From NCBI RefSeq assembly GCF_001274945.1, contig NZ_LILB01000005.1, positions 453,296-517,295 on the forward strand: a stretch of DNA of 64,000 bases, in the 5' to 3' direction. The first letter of the stretch is position 1, and every line of letters begins with the position of its first letter. Shown piece after piece: positions 40,929 to 50,260 of this stretch. Source of the DNA: Viridibacillus arvi. GTDB lineage: Bacteria; Bacillota; Bacilli; Bacillales_A; Planococcaceae. Under the pieces are notes generated by a model. The model saw only the letters and a program-made list of their open reading frames with translations, did not search any database and was not told the DNA's origin. The position numbers and the translations under genes were made by a program.

Positions 40929-42057
40929 TTTTCCGTGCCACCTTCTCATAAAGAGCCTCGTATTGCTCCACTATTTTCGAGGAATGGAAGCAATGATTTG
41001 CTCTATAAATTGCCGCTTCACGGAAAGATTGTAATTTGTATTCGTCTTGTAGTAAATCGATAGCATATGTAGCTGCTTGATTTGTATCACCTAACTCTAC
41101 TATATAACCATTTTGACCATGTTCAATCACTTCTGGTATACCGCCTACATTCGTACCTATTCCGGGAACTCCACAAGCCATTGCCTCTAATAAAACAAGT
41201 CCAAACGATTCTTTTTCAGACATGAGTAATTTCAAATCACTCATTGCATAAAGTTCAGATAAATTATCTTGTTTCCCTAAAAACAAAATATCATTTACAT
41301 ATGGACATTTCTTTATTTCTTCCATAATTCGATGCTTTTCAGGTCCATCTCCAACAAGTAGTAATTTTGCAGGCATTTGCGCTCTCACTTGAATAAACGT
41401 TTTTATAATGTCTGGAATATGTTTTACTTTTCGGAAATTCGATACATGTATTAGTACCCGTTCAGTATCCGATATGCCAAAATCTCGCTTTAATTGCGTG
41501 CCATCTTTTGGTGTATATTCCCGTTCATCAACAAAATTATAAATTGTTTCGATCGGTTTATTTGTTTCGATTAGTTCATAAGTTTGGCTCTTCAAGGAAT
41601 TCGAAACAGCTGTTACAATATCAGATTTTTCAATACCATAACGAATTGCGCCAGTAAGAGATGAATCATAACCTAAAACCGTTATATCAGTACCGTGGAG
41701 CGTTGTAACTATACCGACATCCTCACCAGCCATATCTCGTCCCAACACTGCACATACAGCGTGTGGAATAGCATAATGCACATGCAACACATCTAGTTTC
41801 TCACTTTTAATAACATCTGCCATTTTACTTGCTAACGCAATATCATACGGAGAATGTTGAAATACAGAATAACTATTTACTTCCACTTCATGATAAAAAA
41901 TAGTTGGATAAATTTTATTTAAGCGAAAAGGCATACTAGAAGTGATGAAATGAATTTCATGACCTTTCTCAGCTAGCATCTTACCAAGCTCAGTAGCGAT
42001 AACGCCTGAGCCTCCAACGGTCGGATAACAAGTTATACCAATTTTCATTTTACGCAC
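40915..42057 (-). CDS. bshA: bacillithiol biosynthesis glycosyltransferase BshA
   Basis: 380 residues from the GTG at 42057, preceded by AAAGGAAGAGG; MRK-MKIGITCYPTVGGSGVIATELGK is the conserved BshA start. GT-B fold family 4 with HVHYAIPHA, TTLHGTDITVLG, HVSNFRKVKH, and the donor-site SEKESFGLVLLEAMACGVP. It makes N-acetylglucosaminyl malate, the first step to bacillithiol. In B. subtilis bshB1 lies between mgsA and bshA; here the 97-nt gap holds no gene. Confidence 0.95.
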   Translation of the reverse strand: MRKMKIGITCYPTVGGSGVIATELGKMLAEKGHEIHFITSSMPFRLNKIYPTIFYHEVEVNSYSVFQHSPYDIALASKMADVIKSEKLDVLHVHYAIPHAVCAVLGRDMAGEDVGIVTTLHGTDITVLGYDSSLTGAIRYGIEKSDIVTAVSNSLKSQTYELIETNKPIETIYNFVDEREYTPKDGTQLKRDFGISDTERVLIHVSNFRKVKHIPDIIKTFIQVRAQMPAKLLLVGDGPEKHRIMEEIKKCPYVNDILFLGKQDNLSELYAMSDLKLLMSEKESFGLVLLEAMACGVPGIGTNVGGIPEVIEHGQNGYIVELGDTNQAATYAIDLLQDEYKLQSFREAAIYRANHCFHSSKIVEQYEALYEKVARKNEVR

Positions 42058-42154
42058 CCGACCTCTTCCTTTCTTACTTGCATCTATTATTGTAGAATAT
42101 TTTTCTAAATATTCGAGGACATTAATTCATGTTAACAATTATTCATTAAGGTCA

Positions 42155-42568
42155 TTAATTTCTTCGTTCTTCTATTAAACGCCAATCAATAAAACCTTCT
42201 TGTAGACCTTTAAGCAAAACCTCTGCAGTTCCCATATTTGTTGCTAAAGGAATTTGATAGACATCACATAAGCGTATTAAAGCTGAAACATCTGGCTCAT
42301 GTGGTTGTGCTGTTAATGGATCTCGGAAGAAAATAATCATATCCATGTCATTGTCTGCAATCATTCCACCAATTTGTTGATCTCCACCAAGAGGTCCTGA
42401 ACGGAATCTTGTAACTGGTAACCCAGTTTCATCGATAACACGTTGTCCTGTCGTTCCTGTCGCATATAAGCTATGTTCGGCTAAAATATCACGATATGCT
42501 GTTACGAATTGGATTAAACTATCCTTTTTTTTATCATGCGCGATTAAAGTTATTTTCACAGAGCTCAT
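42155..42568 (-). CDS. mgsA: methylglyoxal synthase
   Basis: 137 residues, full length for the family. Motifs: LIAHDKKKD at the N terminus, [11 protein letters not shown] (phosphate binding), [14 protein letters not shown] with the catalytic Asp, [15 protein letters not shown], and TNMGTAE. It converts dihydroxyacetone phosphate to methylglyoxal, a bypass relieving sugar-phosphate stress. It is 7 nt downstream of dapB and in the same run of genes. Confidence 0.96.
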   Translation of the reverse strand: MSSVKITLIAHDKKKDSLIQFVTAYRDILAEHSLYATGTTGQRVIDETGLPVTRFRSGPLGGDQQIGGMIADNDMDMIIFFRDPLTAQPHEPDVSALIRLCDVYQIPLATNMGTAEVLLKGLQEGFIDWRLIEERRN

Positions 42569-42575
42569 TCCATTC

Positions 42576-43373
42576 TTATAAAATATTTTCTAAGCCGTAT
42601 ACTAATTCATCTAGCTGCATTACTTTTTCAATTGAAAACTTTACACCTGACATAAATGAAGAACGGTTAAATGAATCGTGGCGTAGAGTGAGTAATTGTC
42701 CTTCTCCACCAAATAGTACTTGCTGATGAGCTACAAGTCCAGGAAGACGTACGCTATGAATACGTAAACCTTCAAAATCAGCACCTCTAGCACCTGGAAG
42801 AGTTTCTTCTTCGTTTGGATGTCCTTGTTTATGACTTCTTCTATTTTCTTGTATTAATTGGGCCGTTTTAATCGCCGTACCTGAAGGAGCATCTAATTTT
42901 CTATCATGATGCATTTCTATAATTTCAACTTCTGGTAAATAAGCTGCTGCCATTTGTGAAAATTTCATCATTAAAACTGCACCTATTGCAAAATTTGGTG
43001 CAATGATGGCACCAAGTTGTAAATTAGCGGATAGTTCCGTTAATTCATCTAATTGATCATCAGTAAAACCAGTCGTACCAATAACTGGACGCACACCATT
43101 TTCCAGAGCTTCTTTCGTATGCTTATACACAGCTTCCGGCGCGGTTAGATCCACAAAAACATCTGGCTTAGAAGTTTTAAATAAATCTTCTAAATTCCTA
43201 AAAACAGGTACATGGTAAGTATTAGGGAATTCCGTATAATTCTCCAGTGAATTTGCGATTTCTCTATGATCCAATACCGCTACTAATTCCATTTGATCAT
43301 TCTTCATTACTGTATGTACAGCTTCGGATCCCATTTTACCTCTTGGTCCAGCTATTGCAACACGAATTGTCAT
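42576..43373 (-). CDS. dapB: 4-hydroxy-tetrahydrodipicolinate reductase
   Basis: 265 residues. Rossmann start [15 protein letters not shown], the loop [19 protein letters not shown], and the family active site [18 protein letters not shown] with the catalytic His and Lys. It serves lysine and diaminopimelate synthesis for peptidoglycan. Its start overlaps the ypjD stop by one base (43373), as expected for coupled genes. Confidence 0.96.
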   Translation of the reverse strand: MTIRVAIAGPRGKMGSEAVHTVMKNDQMELVAVLDHREIANSLENYTEFPNTYHVPVFRNLEDLFKTSKPDVFVDLTAPEAVYKHTKEALENGVRPVIGTTGFTDDQLDELTELSANLQLGAIIAPNFAIGAVLMMKFSQMAAAYLPEVEIIEMHHDRKLDAPSGTAIKTAQLIQENRRSHKQGHPNEEETLPGARGADFEGLRIHSVRLPGLVAHQQVLFGGEGQLLTLRHDSFNRSSFMSGVKFSIEKVMQLDELVYGLENIL

Positions 43374-43708
43374 TAATTTTCTTCCTTTCTAGTCCAGCGA
43401 TCTTTGTCGCGAGTTTCAAATTTATGTAAAACTCTTTGTAAAGCTTCAGCCATATTAATATTTTCTGCATTAGCAAAACAGATGAGAACAAATAAAAAGT
43501 CTCCAAATTCCTCTTCTAATGATTTGGCTGCTTCTGTAGGCTTTTTCTTTTTCATACCATAGACATTTTGCACTTCTCTTGATAATTCACCAAGTTCCTC
43601 TGTCAATCGTGCTAATAATTCAAATGGCGGAAAGTAGCCTTCCTTAAACTGCCCTATATAATCATCTACTTGTTTTTGCATTTGTTGCATTGTTACTTCC
43701 TTGCTCAT
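43373..43708 (-). CDS. ypjD: YpjD/MazG-like nucleotide pyrophosphohydrolase
   Basis: 111 residues with the MazG metal site: ELARLTEELGELSREVQ (E-x3-E) followed by LEEEFGDFLFVLICFAN (E-x2-D). Members hydrolyse non-canonical or excess nucleoside triphosphates. First gene of the ypjD-dapB-mgsA-bshA-cca-birA series. Divergent from ypjC. Confidence 0.92.
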   Translation of the reverse strand: MSKEVTMQQMQKQVDDYIGQFKEGYFPPFELLARLTEELGELSREVQNVYGMKKKKPTEAAKSLEEEFGDFLFVLICFANAENINMAEALQRVLHKFETRDKDRWTRKEEN

Positions 43709-43952
43709 ATATACAACTCTCCTCTATCCATCGTAATCAATAATACTTGTTGTTGTCAAAATGTCGAAAATACATGATAATATATTTCTGTAAAAGAAAA
43801 TATGTAAACTCTTCCATATGGTTTATCAAGAGCGATACCAAAGACCTCTCTCTATTGTAAATCAAATAGGTAATGGATTAACTACTTATTCAGTTTTTCT
43901 TACAACCCTTTCTATTATACAGTCTACTAACCGAAAATGAGGTGAAAAATTA

Positions 43953-44819
43953 ATGCCAAATATTAAATTTAAAAATGTATTGTTTATTATTCTCGGTGCA
44001 GCTATCTTCAGTTTTGGATTTATTAATTTTAACGTTCAAAATGAGCTAGGAGAAGGCGGCTTTACAGGGATCACGTTAATTTTGTATTTCGTTTTCAAAT
44101 GGGACCCAGCATTGATGAACTTAATACTAAATGTACCGATGTTTATACTCGGTTGGAAATTATTGGGTCGCAAAATGTTTGTTTATACATTGATTGGAAC
44201 AGTTTCTGTCTCTGTTTTCATGAAAATCTTCCAAATTTATCAGGTTGATATTGGTTTGAAGGACGATATGTTCTTAGTTGCATTATTCGCAGGTGTTTTC
44301 CTAGGTGCTGGACTCGGTATTATTTTCCGATATGGCGGCACTACTGGAGGCGTTGATATTATTGCACGTCTTGTTAACAAATATATCGGATGGCCGATGG
44401 GAAAAACAATGTTCATGTTTGACGCTATCGTAATTGTACTGTCATGGACTACTTTTCTTAATTCACGCTCAATGATGTATACACTTGTCGCTGTCTTCGT
44501 TAGTGCTCGAGTAATTGATTTCGTACAAGATGGTGCATATGCTGCAAGAGGAGCAATTATTATTTCCGGTAGGCAAGATGAAATTGCAGACCGTATAACT
44601 AAACAAATGGAACGAGGCGTCACAATTTTAAAAGGTTATGGTCATTATACTAAAGAAGATCGTGAAGTTATCTATTGCGTCGTTGCAAAAAACGAATTAT
44701 TTAAGCTAAAAAGTATTGTACAATCCGTTGACCCTCATGCATTTGTTTCTGTTTCAGAAGTACATGATGTTATTGGAGAAGGTTTTACATTAGACGATAA
44801 GAAGCAACCAATCGATTGA
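43953..44819 (+). CDS. ypjC: YitT-family membrane protein (YpjC)
   Basis: 288 residues with five to six membrane helices (DUF161, YitT family; INFNVQNELGEGGFTGI, GLGIIFRYGGTTGGVDIIARLVNK) and a cytoplasmic C-terminal DUF2179 domain (ITKQMERGVTILKGYG, EVIYCVVAKNELFKL). The transported substrate is not known. GAGGTG ribosome site. Divergent from ypjD in the B. subtilis order. Confidence 0.92.
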   Translation: MPNIKFKNVLFIILGAAIFSFGFINFNVQNELGEGGFTGITLILYFVFKWDPALMNLILNVPMFILGWKLLGRKMFVYTLIGTVSVSVFMKIFQIYQVDIGLKDDMFLVALFAGVFLGAGLGIIFRYGGTTGGVDIIARLVNKYIGWPMGKTMFMFDAIVIVLSWTTFLNSRSMMYTLVAVFVSARVIDFVQDGAYAARGAIIISGRQDEIADRITKQMERGVTILKGYGHYTKEDREVIYCVVAKNELFKLKSIVQSVDPHAFVSVSEVHDVIGEGFTLDDKKQPID

Positions 44820-44831
44820 TTATTTTTTTCT

Positions 44832-44863
44832 AAGGCAGATAGAACAACACTATCTGCTTTTAT
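44832..44863 (+). terminator. ypjC terminator
   Basis: GCAGATAG and CTATCTGC form an 8-bp stem with a 7-nt loop followed by TTTTATT, about 15 nt after the ypjC stop. Confidence 0.8.
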
Positions 44864-44958
44864 TGTTGTTAGAAAAATTAATACATATCGCATATGCGCA
44901 AATTAAAATCATAAAAATGTAATTTTTAAAAAAATTATTAATCAGATCATAAGATAAA

Positions 44959-44998
44959 AAAGCCCGCAACACTGGAATTTCTCCACTGTTGCGGGCTT
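44959..44998 (-). terminator. terminator of the NlpC/P60 gene
   Basis: A stem of AAAGCCCGCAACA plus CTGGA with its complement, followed by TTTTTT on the minus strand, 10 nt after the stop. Confidence 0.88.
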
Positions 44999-45008
44999 TA
45001 ACTTTTTA

Positions 45009-45782
45009 TTAACGGAAAGTACCATAACTTATGATACGTGGACCCCAGTAACTGCCGTTTGCAATACTTTGATATTGAACTTTGTTACCAGCGGCATGTA
45101 AAACTTGACCATTACCCGCATATAATCCTACGTGTGTAATATAATCTCCACCTGGATTTGCAGAGAAGAAGATTAAATCTCCAACTTGTGGGTTACTTGT
45201 ATAGGCTGCTGCTGCACGTTGCGCACGACTGTTGCGAGGAATTGAACCTTGTCCAGCTTGTTTGTACGCGTATTGTGTGAAACCACTGCAATCGAATCCA
45301 GAAGGTGAAGTACCTCCCCATACATAAGGTACGCCTAAGTATTTTCTACCAGCATTAATAATATCTGAACCAGTTGCACTATTTGAAACTTTGCTTACTT
45401 TTTTATATTTTTTTAAGTATGCTGAAGACATCCAACCTGTTTTACCGTTATAAGAAACTTTATACCAAGTTGTACCATTTACTTTTTTCTTATAAGATGC
45501 TTTAACTACAGCACCCTTTTTAGCAGTTAATAGTACTTTTGAAGTTGTTTTAGCACTAGTACGCATATTTAATGCTGCTGTTGTTTTGTATTTCCCGCTA
45601 ATTTTAGTAGCTTTTGAACTAGCAACCATTGTGATTGCAGTTGATTTATGTACTTCATTATTCGAAGTTGTTTGTGATTCTGCAGAAGCTGTATTTTGTT
45701 GACCATTTGTTAATCCTGTAAATGAAATCGTTAAAGCTAATGTACCTGCTGTAATTGCTGTAAATAGATTTTTCTTTTTCAT
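45009..45782 (-). CDS. secreted SH3-NlpC/P60 cell-wall endopeptidase
   Basis: 257 residues. Signal peptide (basic MKKKN, hydrophobic core to about 25, cleavage near TASA-ES), an Ala/Thr/Ser-rich linker, one SH3b wall-binding domain (about 62-125; TAALNMRTSAKTTSKVL, GKTGWMSSAYLKKY), then NlpC/P60 (about 138-257) with the catalytic Cys in PSGFDCSGFTQYAY and His in DYITHVGLYAG, and HAAG. It cleaves gamma-D-Glu-diaminopimelate or -Lys stem peptides. It is monocistronic with its own terminator, inserted between ypjC and the yugP-like gene. Confidence 0.92.
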   Translation of the reverse strand: MKKKNLFTAITAGTLALTISFTGLTNGQQNTASAESQTTSNNEVHKSTAITMVASSKATKISGKYKTTAALNMRTSAKTTSKVLLTAKKGAVVKASYKKKVNGTTWYKVSYNGKTGWMSSAYLKKYKKVSKVSNSATGSDIINAGRKYLGVPYVWGGTSPSGFDCSGFTQYAYKQAGQGSIPRNSRAQRAAAAYTSNPQVGDLIFFSANPGGDYITHVGLYAGNGQVLHAAGNKVQYQSIANGSYWGPRIISYGTFR

Positions 45783-46007
45783 CGATTTAAACTCTCCAAT
45801 ATATATTCAAACTATTATAAGTTGATTTATTTTTGTAATTTAGTAACTGTTTTTTTCTACAAGACTAACTTTACAGAAATTCTTTGTAATAAACAACGCT
45901 ATTTCAATTACAGATATATTACAGTTTGACTACAAAGAAACAGAGTTTTATAACATTATTTTGATTTTTTCTATTTCTAACCACATATTTTACCATTTTT
46001 ATATCAA

Positions 46008-46044
46008 AAAAGACCTTTGACTGATTTCTCAGTTCAAAGGTCTT
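46008..46044 (-). terminator. terminator of the yugP-like gene
   Basis: AAAGACCTTTGA(A) with its complement, an inner CTGA/TCAG helix, and TTTTTT on the minus strand. Confidence 0.85.
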
Positions 46045-46070
46045 CCATTTTGTAGTAGTACAGTTATTTT

Positions 46071-46757
46071 TTAGTCATCGTTATTCATACCCGTGTAAAT
46101 TAACACTAAACGAAGTAATTCCATGACAGCAGTCGCAGCCGCTGCAACATAAGTTAATGCTGCTGCACTTAAAACTTTTCTTGCATATGGCTCTTCTTCG
46201 TTACGGATAATACCATGTGCAACAATTTGATTCATCGCACGTTTTGAAGCATCAAATTCAACTGGTAATGTAACTAATTGGAATACAACACCTGCTGCAA
46301 GTAAGACGATACCTACTAGTAACAATGGTTGAATAGTTGCAATTAAACCAATCATAATGAAAATCCATGATGCATTTGAAGAAATATTTGCTACAGGAAC
46401 TAATCGAGAACGCAATGTTAAAAAAGAATATGCTTCTTTATGTTGTATTGCGTGTCCGCATTCATGGGCTGCTACAGCAGTTCCTGCTACAGAAGCTTCA
46501 TGATAGTTGTGAGTAGATAGAGCAACCGTTTTTGTTTCTGGATTATAGTGGTCAGATAAAAAACCTTGTTGTTCTACAACGCGGACATTACTTAACCCAT
46601 TTTGATCTAAGATTAATCTTGCAACTTCAGCACCAGTCATACCAGAAGTTGAACGAACTTGTGAGTACCGTTTATACGTTCTTTTTACTTTCATCTGAGC
46701 GTAAATCGGCAACAGTAATAATACGATAAAATATACGATGTACATCGCAGTTGACAA
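46071..46757 (-). CDS. membrane zinc metallopeptidase (YugP family)
   Basis: 228 residues if translation starts at the TTG at 46757, which is 9 nt from GGAGG; the ATG three codons earlier abuts the GGAGG and is a poor fit. N-terminal membrane helix, then MTGAEVARLILDQNGLSNVRV, the zinc motif AAHECGHAIQHKE (HExxH), two hydrophobic segments (about 135-175) and LPVEFDASKRA with the likely third ligand region. YugP-type proteins belong to the DUF3824/M48-like zinc peptidase group; the substrate is unknown. Confidence 0.85.
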   Translation of the reverse strand: MSTAMYIVYFIVLLLLPIYAQMKVKRTYKRYSQVRSTSGMTGAEVARLILDQNGLSNVRVVEQQGFLSDHYNPETKTVALSTHNYHEASVAGTAVAAHECGHAIQHKEAYSFLTLRSRLVPVANISSNASWIFIMIGLIATIQPLLLVGIVLLAAGVVFQLVTLPVEFDASKRAMNQIVAHGIIRNEEEPYARKVLSAAALTYVAAAATAVMELLRLVLIYTGMNNDD

Positions 46758-46792
46758 ACTAACCATCCTCCTAATACTAGCTTACTATTATT

Positions 46793-47404
46793 TTAAAGTG
46801 TCGATGACCTTTGAGCAAATGAAAAGCTTTTTCTAGCTGTCCAAAATGCGAGTGATATACAACAAATAGACAACCAAAATGTGAAGTAACCAATAGTTTG
46901 CACATAATCCGACAACATATGATAAATTGGCATTTGACCAAAAACATAATCAATGACATCATTATGCAATGTCCAAATAGCTGCAATCCATACATGGATA
47001 AATGAGAAGCGGTAAGCTGGTAAATACAAAACCCCTTGAACTGCCATCATGAAATGAGAAAAGATTAACATCCATCCCATCCAGCCAATTGAACCGTCTT
47101 CAATTAGTGCCCAAATGTTCATCACAACAGCCCACAGACCATACTTAACAAGCGTTATTAAAGCGAGTGCCTCAATTAATTTCCAATGTCGTCCAAGCAA
47201 CCATCCGACAATTGCTATACTAAAAAAGAGGCTTGCAGTAGGGCTATCTGGCACAAAAATAAGAAATATTGGTTTAGTCATTTCTAATTGCCAACCATAC
47301 CAATCATAGCCCCAAATTGTGCCGACCACATTGATAATTAATAAAAGCCATAAAAACGAACGATGTGTTAGTATGACCCAACATTTCGAAACAATAGAAG
47401 GCAT
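46793..47404 (-). CDS. ypjA: YpjA-like membrane protein (DUF1405)
   Basis: 203 residues, five to six membrane helices, many Trp and Tyr residues (WGYDWYGWQLEM, FVPDSPTASLFFSIAIVGWLLGRHW, VMNIWALIEDGSIGWMGWMLIFSHFMMA). It is a conserved neighbour of qcrABC in Bacillales but its function is unknown. Gene order agrees with B. subtilis ypjA. Confidence 0.88.
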   Translation of the reverse strand: MPSIVSKCWVILTHRSFLWLLLIINVVGTIWGYDWYGWQLEMTKPIFLIFVPDSPTASLFFSIAIVGWLLGRHWKLIEALALITLVKYGLWAVVMNIWALIEDGSIGWMGWMLIFSHFMMAVQGVLYLPAYRFSFIHVWIAAIWTLHNDVIDYVFGQMPIYHMLSDYVQTIGYFTFWLSICCISLAFWTARKSFSFAQRSSTL

Positions 47405-47556
47405 ATTATTACTCCCTTTTCAATATGAAATATGTATTATTTAGTATTTACAAGTAAATTCGAATCATTCACTTGTATATAAATAGTATAAGTGATATTT
47501 GCAGTTATGCATATGGGTATCATTTTAAATATACTTTATGACAATACAACTGAAAC

Positions 47557-47585
47557 TAAAAAAAGAGCCAGTTACCTGACTCTTT
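47557..47585 (-). terminator. terminator of the qcrABC operon
   Basis: AAAGAGTCAG-GTAA-CTGGCTCTTT on the minus strand with a run of Ts, 14 nt after the qcrC stop. Confidence 0.85.
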
Positions 47586-47598
47586 AATTGATTAAGTA

Positions 47599-48366
47599 TT
47601 ATTCAGCTTTTAAGCTTTCAATAAACTCAGCAAGCTTTTGAAGATCTTCATCTGAACCCTTATATTGATCTGGAGGCATGCCACCGATACCCTCATGGGC
47701 AATTTTAGCTACTTCATCAGCAGTTAATCCTGTGTTCATTAATGATGGACCTGCACCACCCTCAAGGTTTTCACCATGACAGTTAATACAAGATTGTCCA
47801 GCATAAACTTTATAGCCATCAGACTCTTTATCGAATTCGACTGTTTCAACAATCGCACCTTGTTTTGCAGCTGCTTTCCAGTCATGGTTAACTACAGATT
47901 CCCAAGTTAAGAAAACCATAGAAGCAATTGCTAATAACATGAACGCTACTGGAAGTGGGCGTTTCATTGGGCGACGTTCTGGTCCTCTATCCAAGAATGG
48001 TGCTAATAACAGGGCTCCGAAAGCGATACCTGGTATTACCATAGCTCCGATAATGTTATATGGACCTGAAGCGTATTCATATTTAAGTAGTTGGTATAAG
48101 AATAAGAAATACCAGTCCGGTAAAGGTATATAACCTGTGTTTGTTGGATCAGCCTGTGCCTCAAGTGGAGACGGGTGAGCAACAGTTAAGATTAAATAAC
48201 CAATTAGGAATACAGCACCAACCATCCATTCTTTTAGTAAAAAGTCTGGCCAGAATGGTTCTGTTTTTCCCGGATATTCGGAATAGTCTGGTGGAGTTTT
48301 AGTTCTGTTTGCCTTATAAGGCACACGAGAATCCCCTACGAATTTCATTCCTTTTCCGCGATGCAT
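47599..48366 (-). CDS. qcrC: menaquinol:cytochrome c reductase cytochrome b/c subunit
   Basis: 255 residues. The N-terminal half has three membrane helices equivalent to subunit IV of the b6f complex (LTVAHPSPLEAQADPTNTGYIPLPDWYFLFLYQLLKY). The C-terminal 80 residues are a cytochrome c domain with the heme-binding C-I-N-C-H motif (GQSCINCHGEN) and a distal Met in GGMPPDQYKG. Electrons leave the bc complex here. AAAGGAGGGG ribosome site. Last gene of qcrA-qcrB-qcrC. Confidence 0.95.
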   Translation of the reverse strand: MHRGKGMKFVGDSRVPYKANRTKTPPDYSEYPGKTEPFWPDFLLKEWMVGAVFLIGYLILTVAHPSPLEAQADPTNTGYIPLPDWYFLFLYQLLKYEYASGPYNIIGAMVIPGIAFGALLLAPFLDRGPERRPMKRPLPVAFMLLAIASMVFLTWESVVNHDWKAAAKQGAIVETVEFDKESDGYKVYAGQSCINCHGENLEGGAGPSLMNTGLTADEVAKIAHEGIGGMPPDQYKGSDEDLQKLAEFIESLKAE

Positions 48367-48407
48367 TGTGTCCCCTCCTTTAGTAATTCTTCAAGTTCAT
48401 TAAAATA

Positions 48408-49082
48408 CTATAATGGACCTGAAATACCTTGTCTGCGAATCATTACAAAGTGTGCTGCAAGCAACCCAAGCAAAGCAGCTGGTAAGAAGAATACATGAAT
48501 CGCAAAGAATCTTGTTAATGTTTGTGCTCCCAGAATAGTTGCATCACCGGCAAGTAAAACTTTGATTGCTTCACCAATAAATGGTACAGATGCAGCAATT
48601 TCAATCCCTACTTTAGTTGCAAATAACGCTTTCATATCCCAAGGAAGTAAGTAACCTGTAAAGCCAAGACCTAACATTACTGCGAAAATTAGAACCCCAA
48701 CAATCCAGTTAAGTTCACGAGGTTTTTTGTAAGAACCTGTGAAGAATACACGTAATGTATGTAAGAACATCATGACAATTACGAGTGAAGCTCCCCAGTG
48801 ATGCATACCACGCACAATCTCACCGAATGCTACTTCATTTTGAAGGTAGTAAACAGATTTCCATGCATTTTCAATATCCGGAACATAGTACATTGTTAAA
48901 AACATACCTGAAAGGATTTGAATAACTGTAACGAAGAACGTTAAGCCCCCAAAACAATATACGAATGCAGAAAAATGATGTGCAGGGTTAACGTGCTCTG
49001 GCACTTCGTGGTCAGCTATATCGCGCCAAATTGGTGTGATATCTAAGCGTTCATCGACCCAATCATAGATTTTATTTAGCAC
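48408..49082 (-). CDS. qcrB: menaquinol:cytochrome c reductase cytochrome b6 subunit
   Basis: 224 residues starting at a GTG (49082) behind GGGGG. Four membrane helices with the paired heme-binding histidines (MHHWGASLVIVMMFLHTLRVFF and TRFFAIHVFFLPAALLGLLAAHFVMIRRQG) and the Cys for the extra heme of b6-type proteins (FVYCFGG). It oxidises menaquinol. 21 nt after qcrA. Confidence 0.95.
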   Translation of the reverse strand: MLNKIYDWVDERLDITPIWRDIADHEVPEHVNPAHHFSAFVYCFGGLTFFVTVIQILSGMFLTMYYVPDIENAWKSVYYLQNEVAFGEIVRGMHHWGASLVIVMMFLHTLRVFFTGSYKKPRELNWIVGVLIFAVMLGLGFTGYLLPWDMKALFATKVGIEIAASVPFIGEAIKVLLAGDATILGAQTLTRFFAIHVFFLPAALLGLLAAHFVMIRRQGISGPL

Positions 49083-49103
49083 TGATGTCGTACCCCCTTA
49101 CAT

Positions 49104-49607
49104 TTAAACTAAAGTATTTGGTCTTGTTTTCCCGATCATTAATAGACCGTCTTTTTCTTTTACTTCGAACTCATCTAACGGCCCAAGTGGTGGAGTACCT
49201 TTGATGTTCTCACCATTTTTCTCGTATCGGCCACCGTGACATGGACAGAAGAATTGGTTTTTGTGTGCTGGGTCACCTTCCCAGTTTACAGTACATCCTA
49301 AATGCTTACATACAGGTGAAAGAGCGATAACTTTGTCGCCTTCTTTGTAAACCCACGCTGTACTTGTAACATCAGATTTGTACCAAGCGTCAACTTGTTC
49401 AAAAGTAAAGTCAACTTTAACAGGAGTTTTTGTTAATTCAGAGACTTTTTGTTTAGTTAATACGAAATCTCCGCCTTCTTTTTTCTGTAATACCGGGTCA
49501 ACCGCAAAGCGAACCATTGGCATTAACATACCAGCAGCCATGAAACCACCAACACCTGTTAGTGTGTAGTTTAGAAATTGACGTCTTGTTACACGATTGT
49601 TACTCAT
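49104..49607 (-). CDS. qcrA: menaquinol:cytochrome c reductase Rieske iron-sulfur subunit
   Basis: 167 residues from ATG 49607, chosen for its AGAGGGGGG ribosome site. A twin-arginine anchor (VTRRQFLNYTLTGVGGFMAAG) is followed by the Rieske domain with ligands C-x-H in CKHLGCTVNW and CPCHGGRYEKNG, the two CxxH boxes with the disulfide cysteines. It is probably exported folded by Tat. First gene of qcrABC. Confidence 0.95.
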   Translation of the reverse strand: MSNNRVTRRQFLNYTLTGVGGFMAAGMLMPMVRFAVDPVLQKKEGGDFVLTKQKVSELTKTPVKVDFTFEQVDAWYKSDVTSTAWVYKEGDKVIALSPVCKHLGCTVNWEGDPAHKNQFFCPCHGGRYEKNGENIKGTPPLGPLDEFEVKEKDGLLMIGKTRPNTLV

Positions 49608-49762
49608 ACTTTTCCCCCCTCTAACTTTAAAGGTAAGTCCAACGGACAAACTTATACAAAATAGTAATACTAGGACATATCTATGATATATCAATCAAAA
49701 TGGAAGGTCAATAACGCATTCGACACTTTTGTCATGATTTGTGAACATTTCATGAAAGAAAC

Positions 49763-50212
49763 TTACAACTCTGACCATTTAGATGAAAGCATTGGTACTA
49801 CTTGTCGAATTTGATCACTTAATACTGACTGTTTTACTGATTGATCCATATCACCAAGTGGTATAGATGGTAGCCATAAAACAGATAGCTCAGGCGCAGC
49901 GCTTGTCCAACTATGATCTGATGTCATATAAAAGATATATTTAAAACCAGCCAACTTTAATTCTTCGTCTATTGCCTGAATATAGTCCTTTTTCACCATG
50001 CTATTTGTATAACTGAATGGTGGCATTATCATAACTCGTCCTTTAAACTGCTGTTCAACAAAAGCTGTTAACGACATTAAAAATTCTGCTGCTGAAGCAC
50101 TCTGTTTCATACCAATCGGAGAACCATCAATAACTGTTAATGGCACGATTGCTGTGTCTATAAATTCCTTTTGTGCTGAGAATACTTCTACATCTTTGCC
50201 AATCCAAAACAT
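49763..50212 (-). CDS. ypiF: YpiF-like protein (DUF2487)
   Basis: 149 residues, alpha/beta cytoplasmic protein with no known catalytic motif (VEVFSAQKEFIDTAIVPLTVIDG, FKGRVMIMPPFSYT, YIFYMTSDHSWT). It lies between ypiB and qcrA as in B. subtilis. The function is unknown. A GGGGGG site precedes ATG 50212. Confidence 0.85.
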   Translation of the reverse strand: MFWIGKDVEVFSAQKEFIDTAIVPLTVIDGSPIGMKQSASAAEFLMSLTAFVEQQFKGRVMIMPPFSYTNSMVKKDYIQAIDEELKLAGFKYIFYMTSDHSWTSAAPELSVLWLPSIPLGDMDQSVKQSVLSDQIRQVVPMLSSKWSEL

Positions 50213-50229
50213 TTTTATTTCCCCCCGAG

Positions 50230-50260
50230 AAAAAACTTCATCTAAAGGATGAAGTTTTTT
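50230..50260 (-). terminator. hairpin between ypiB and ypiF
   Basis: AAAAAACTTCATC and GATGAAGTTTTTT form a long stem with a 5-nt loop. It immediately follows the ypiB stop and has T tracts in both directions. Confidence 0.85.
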
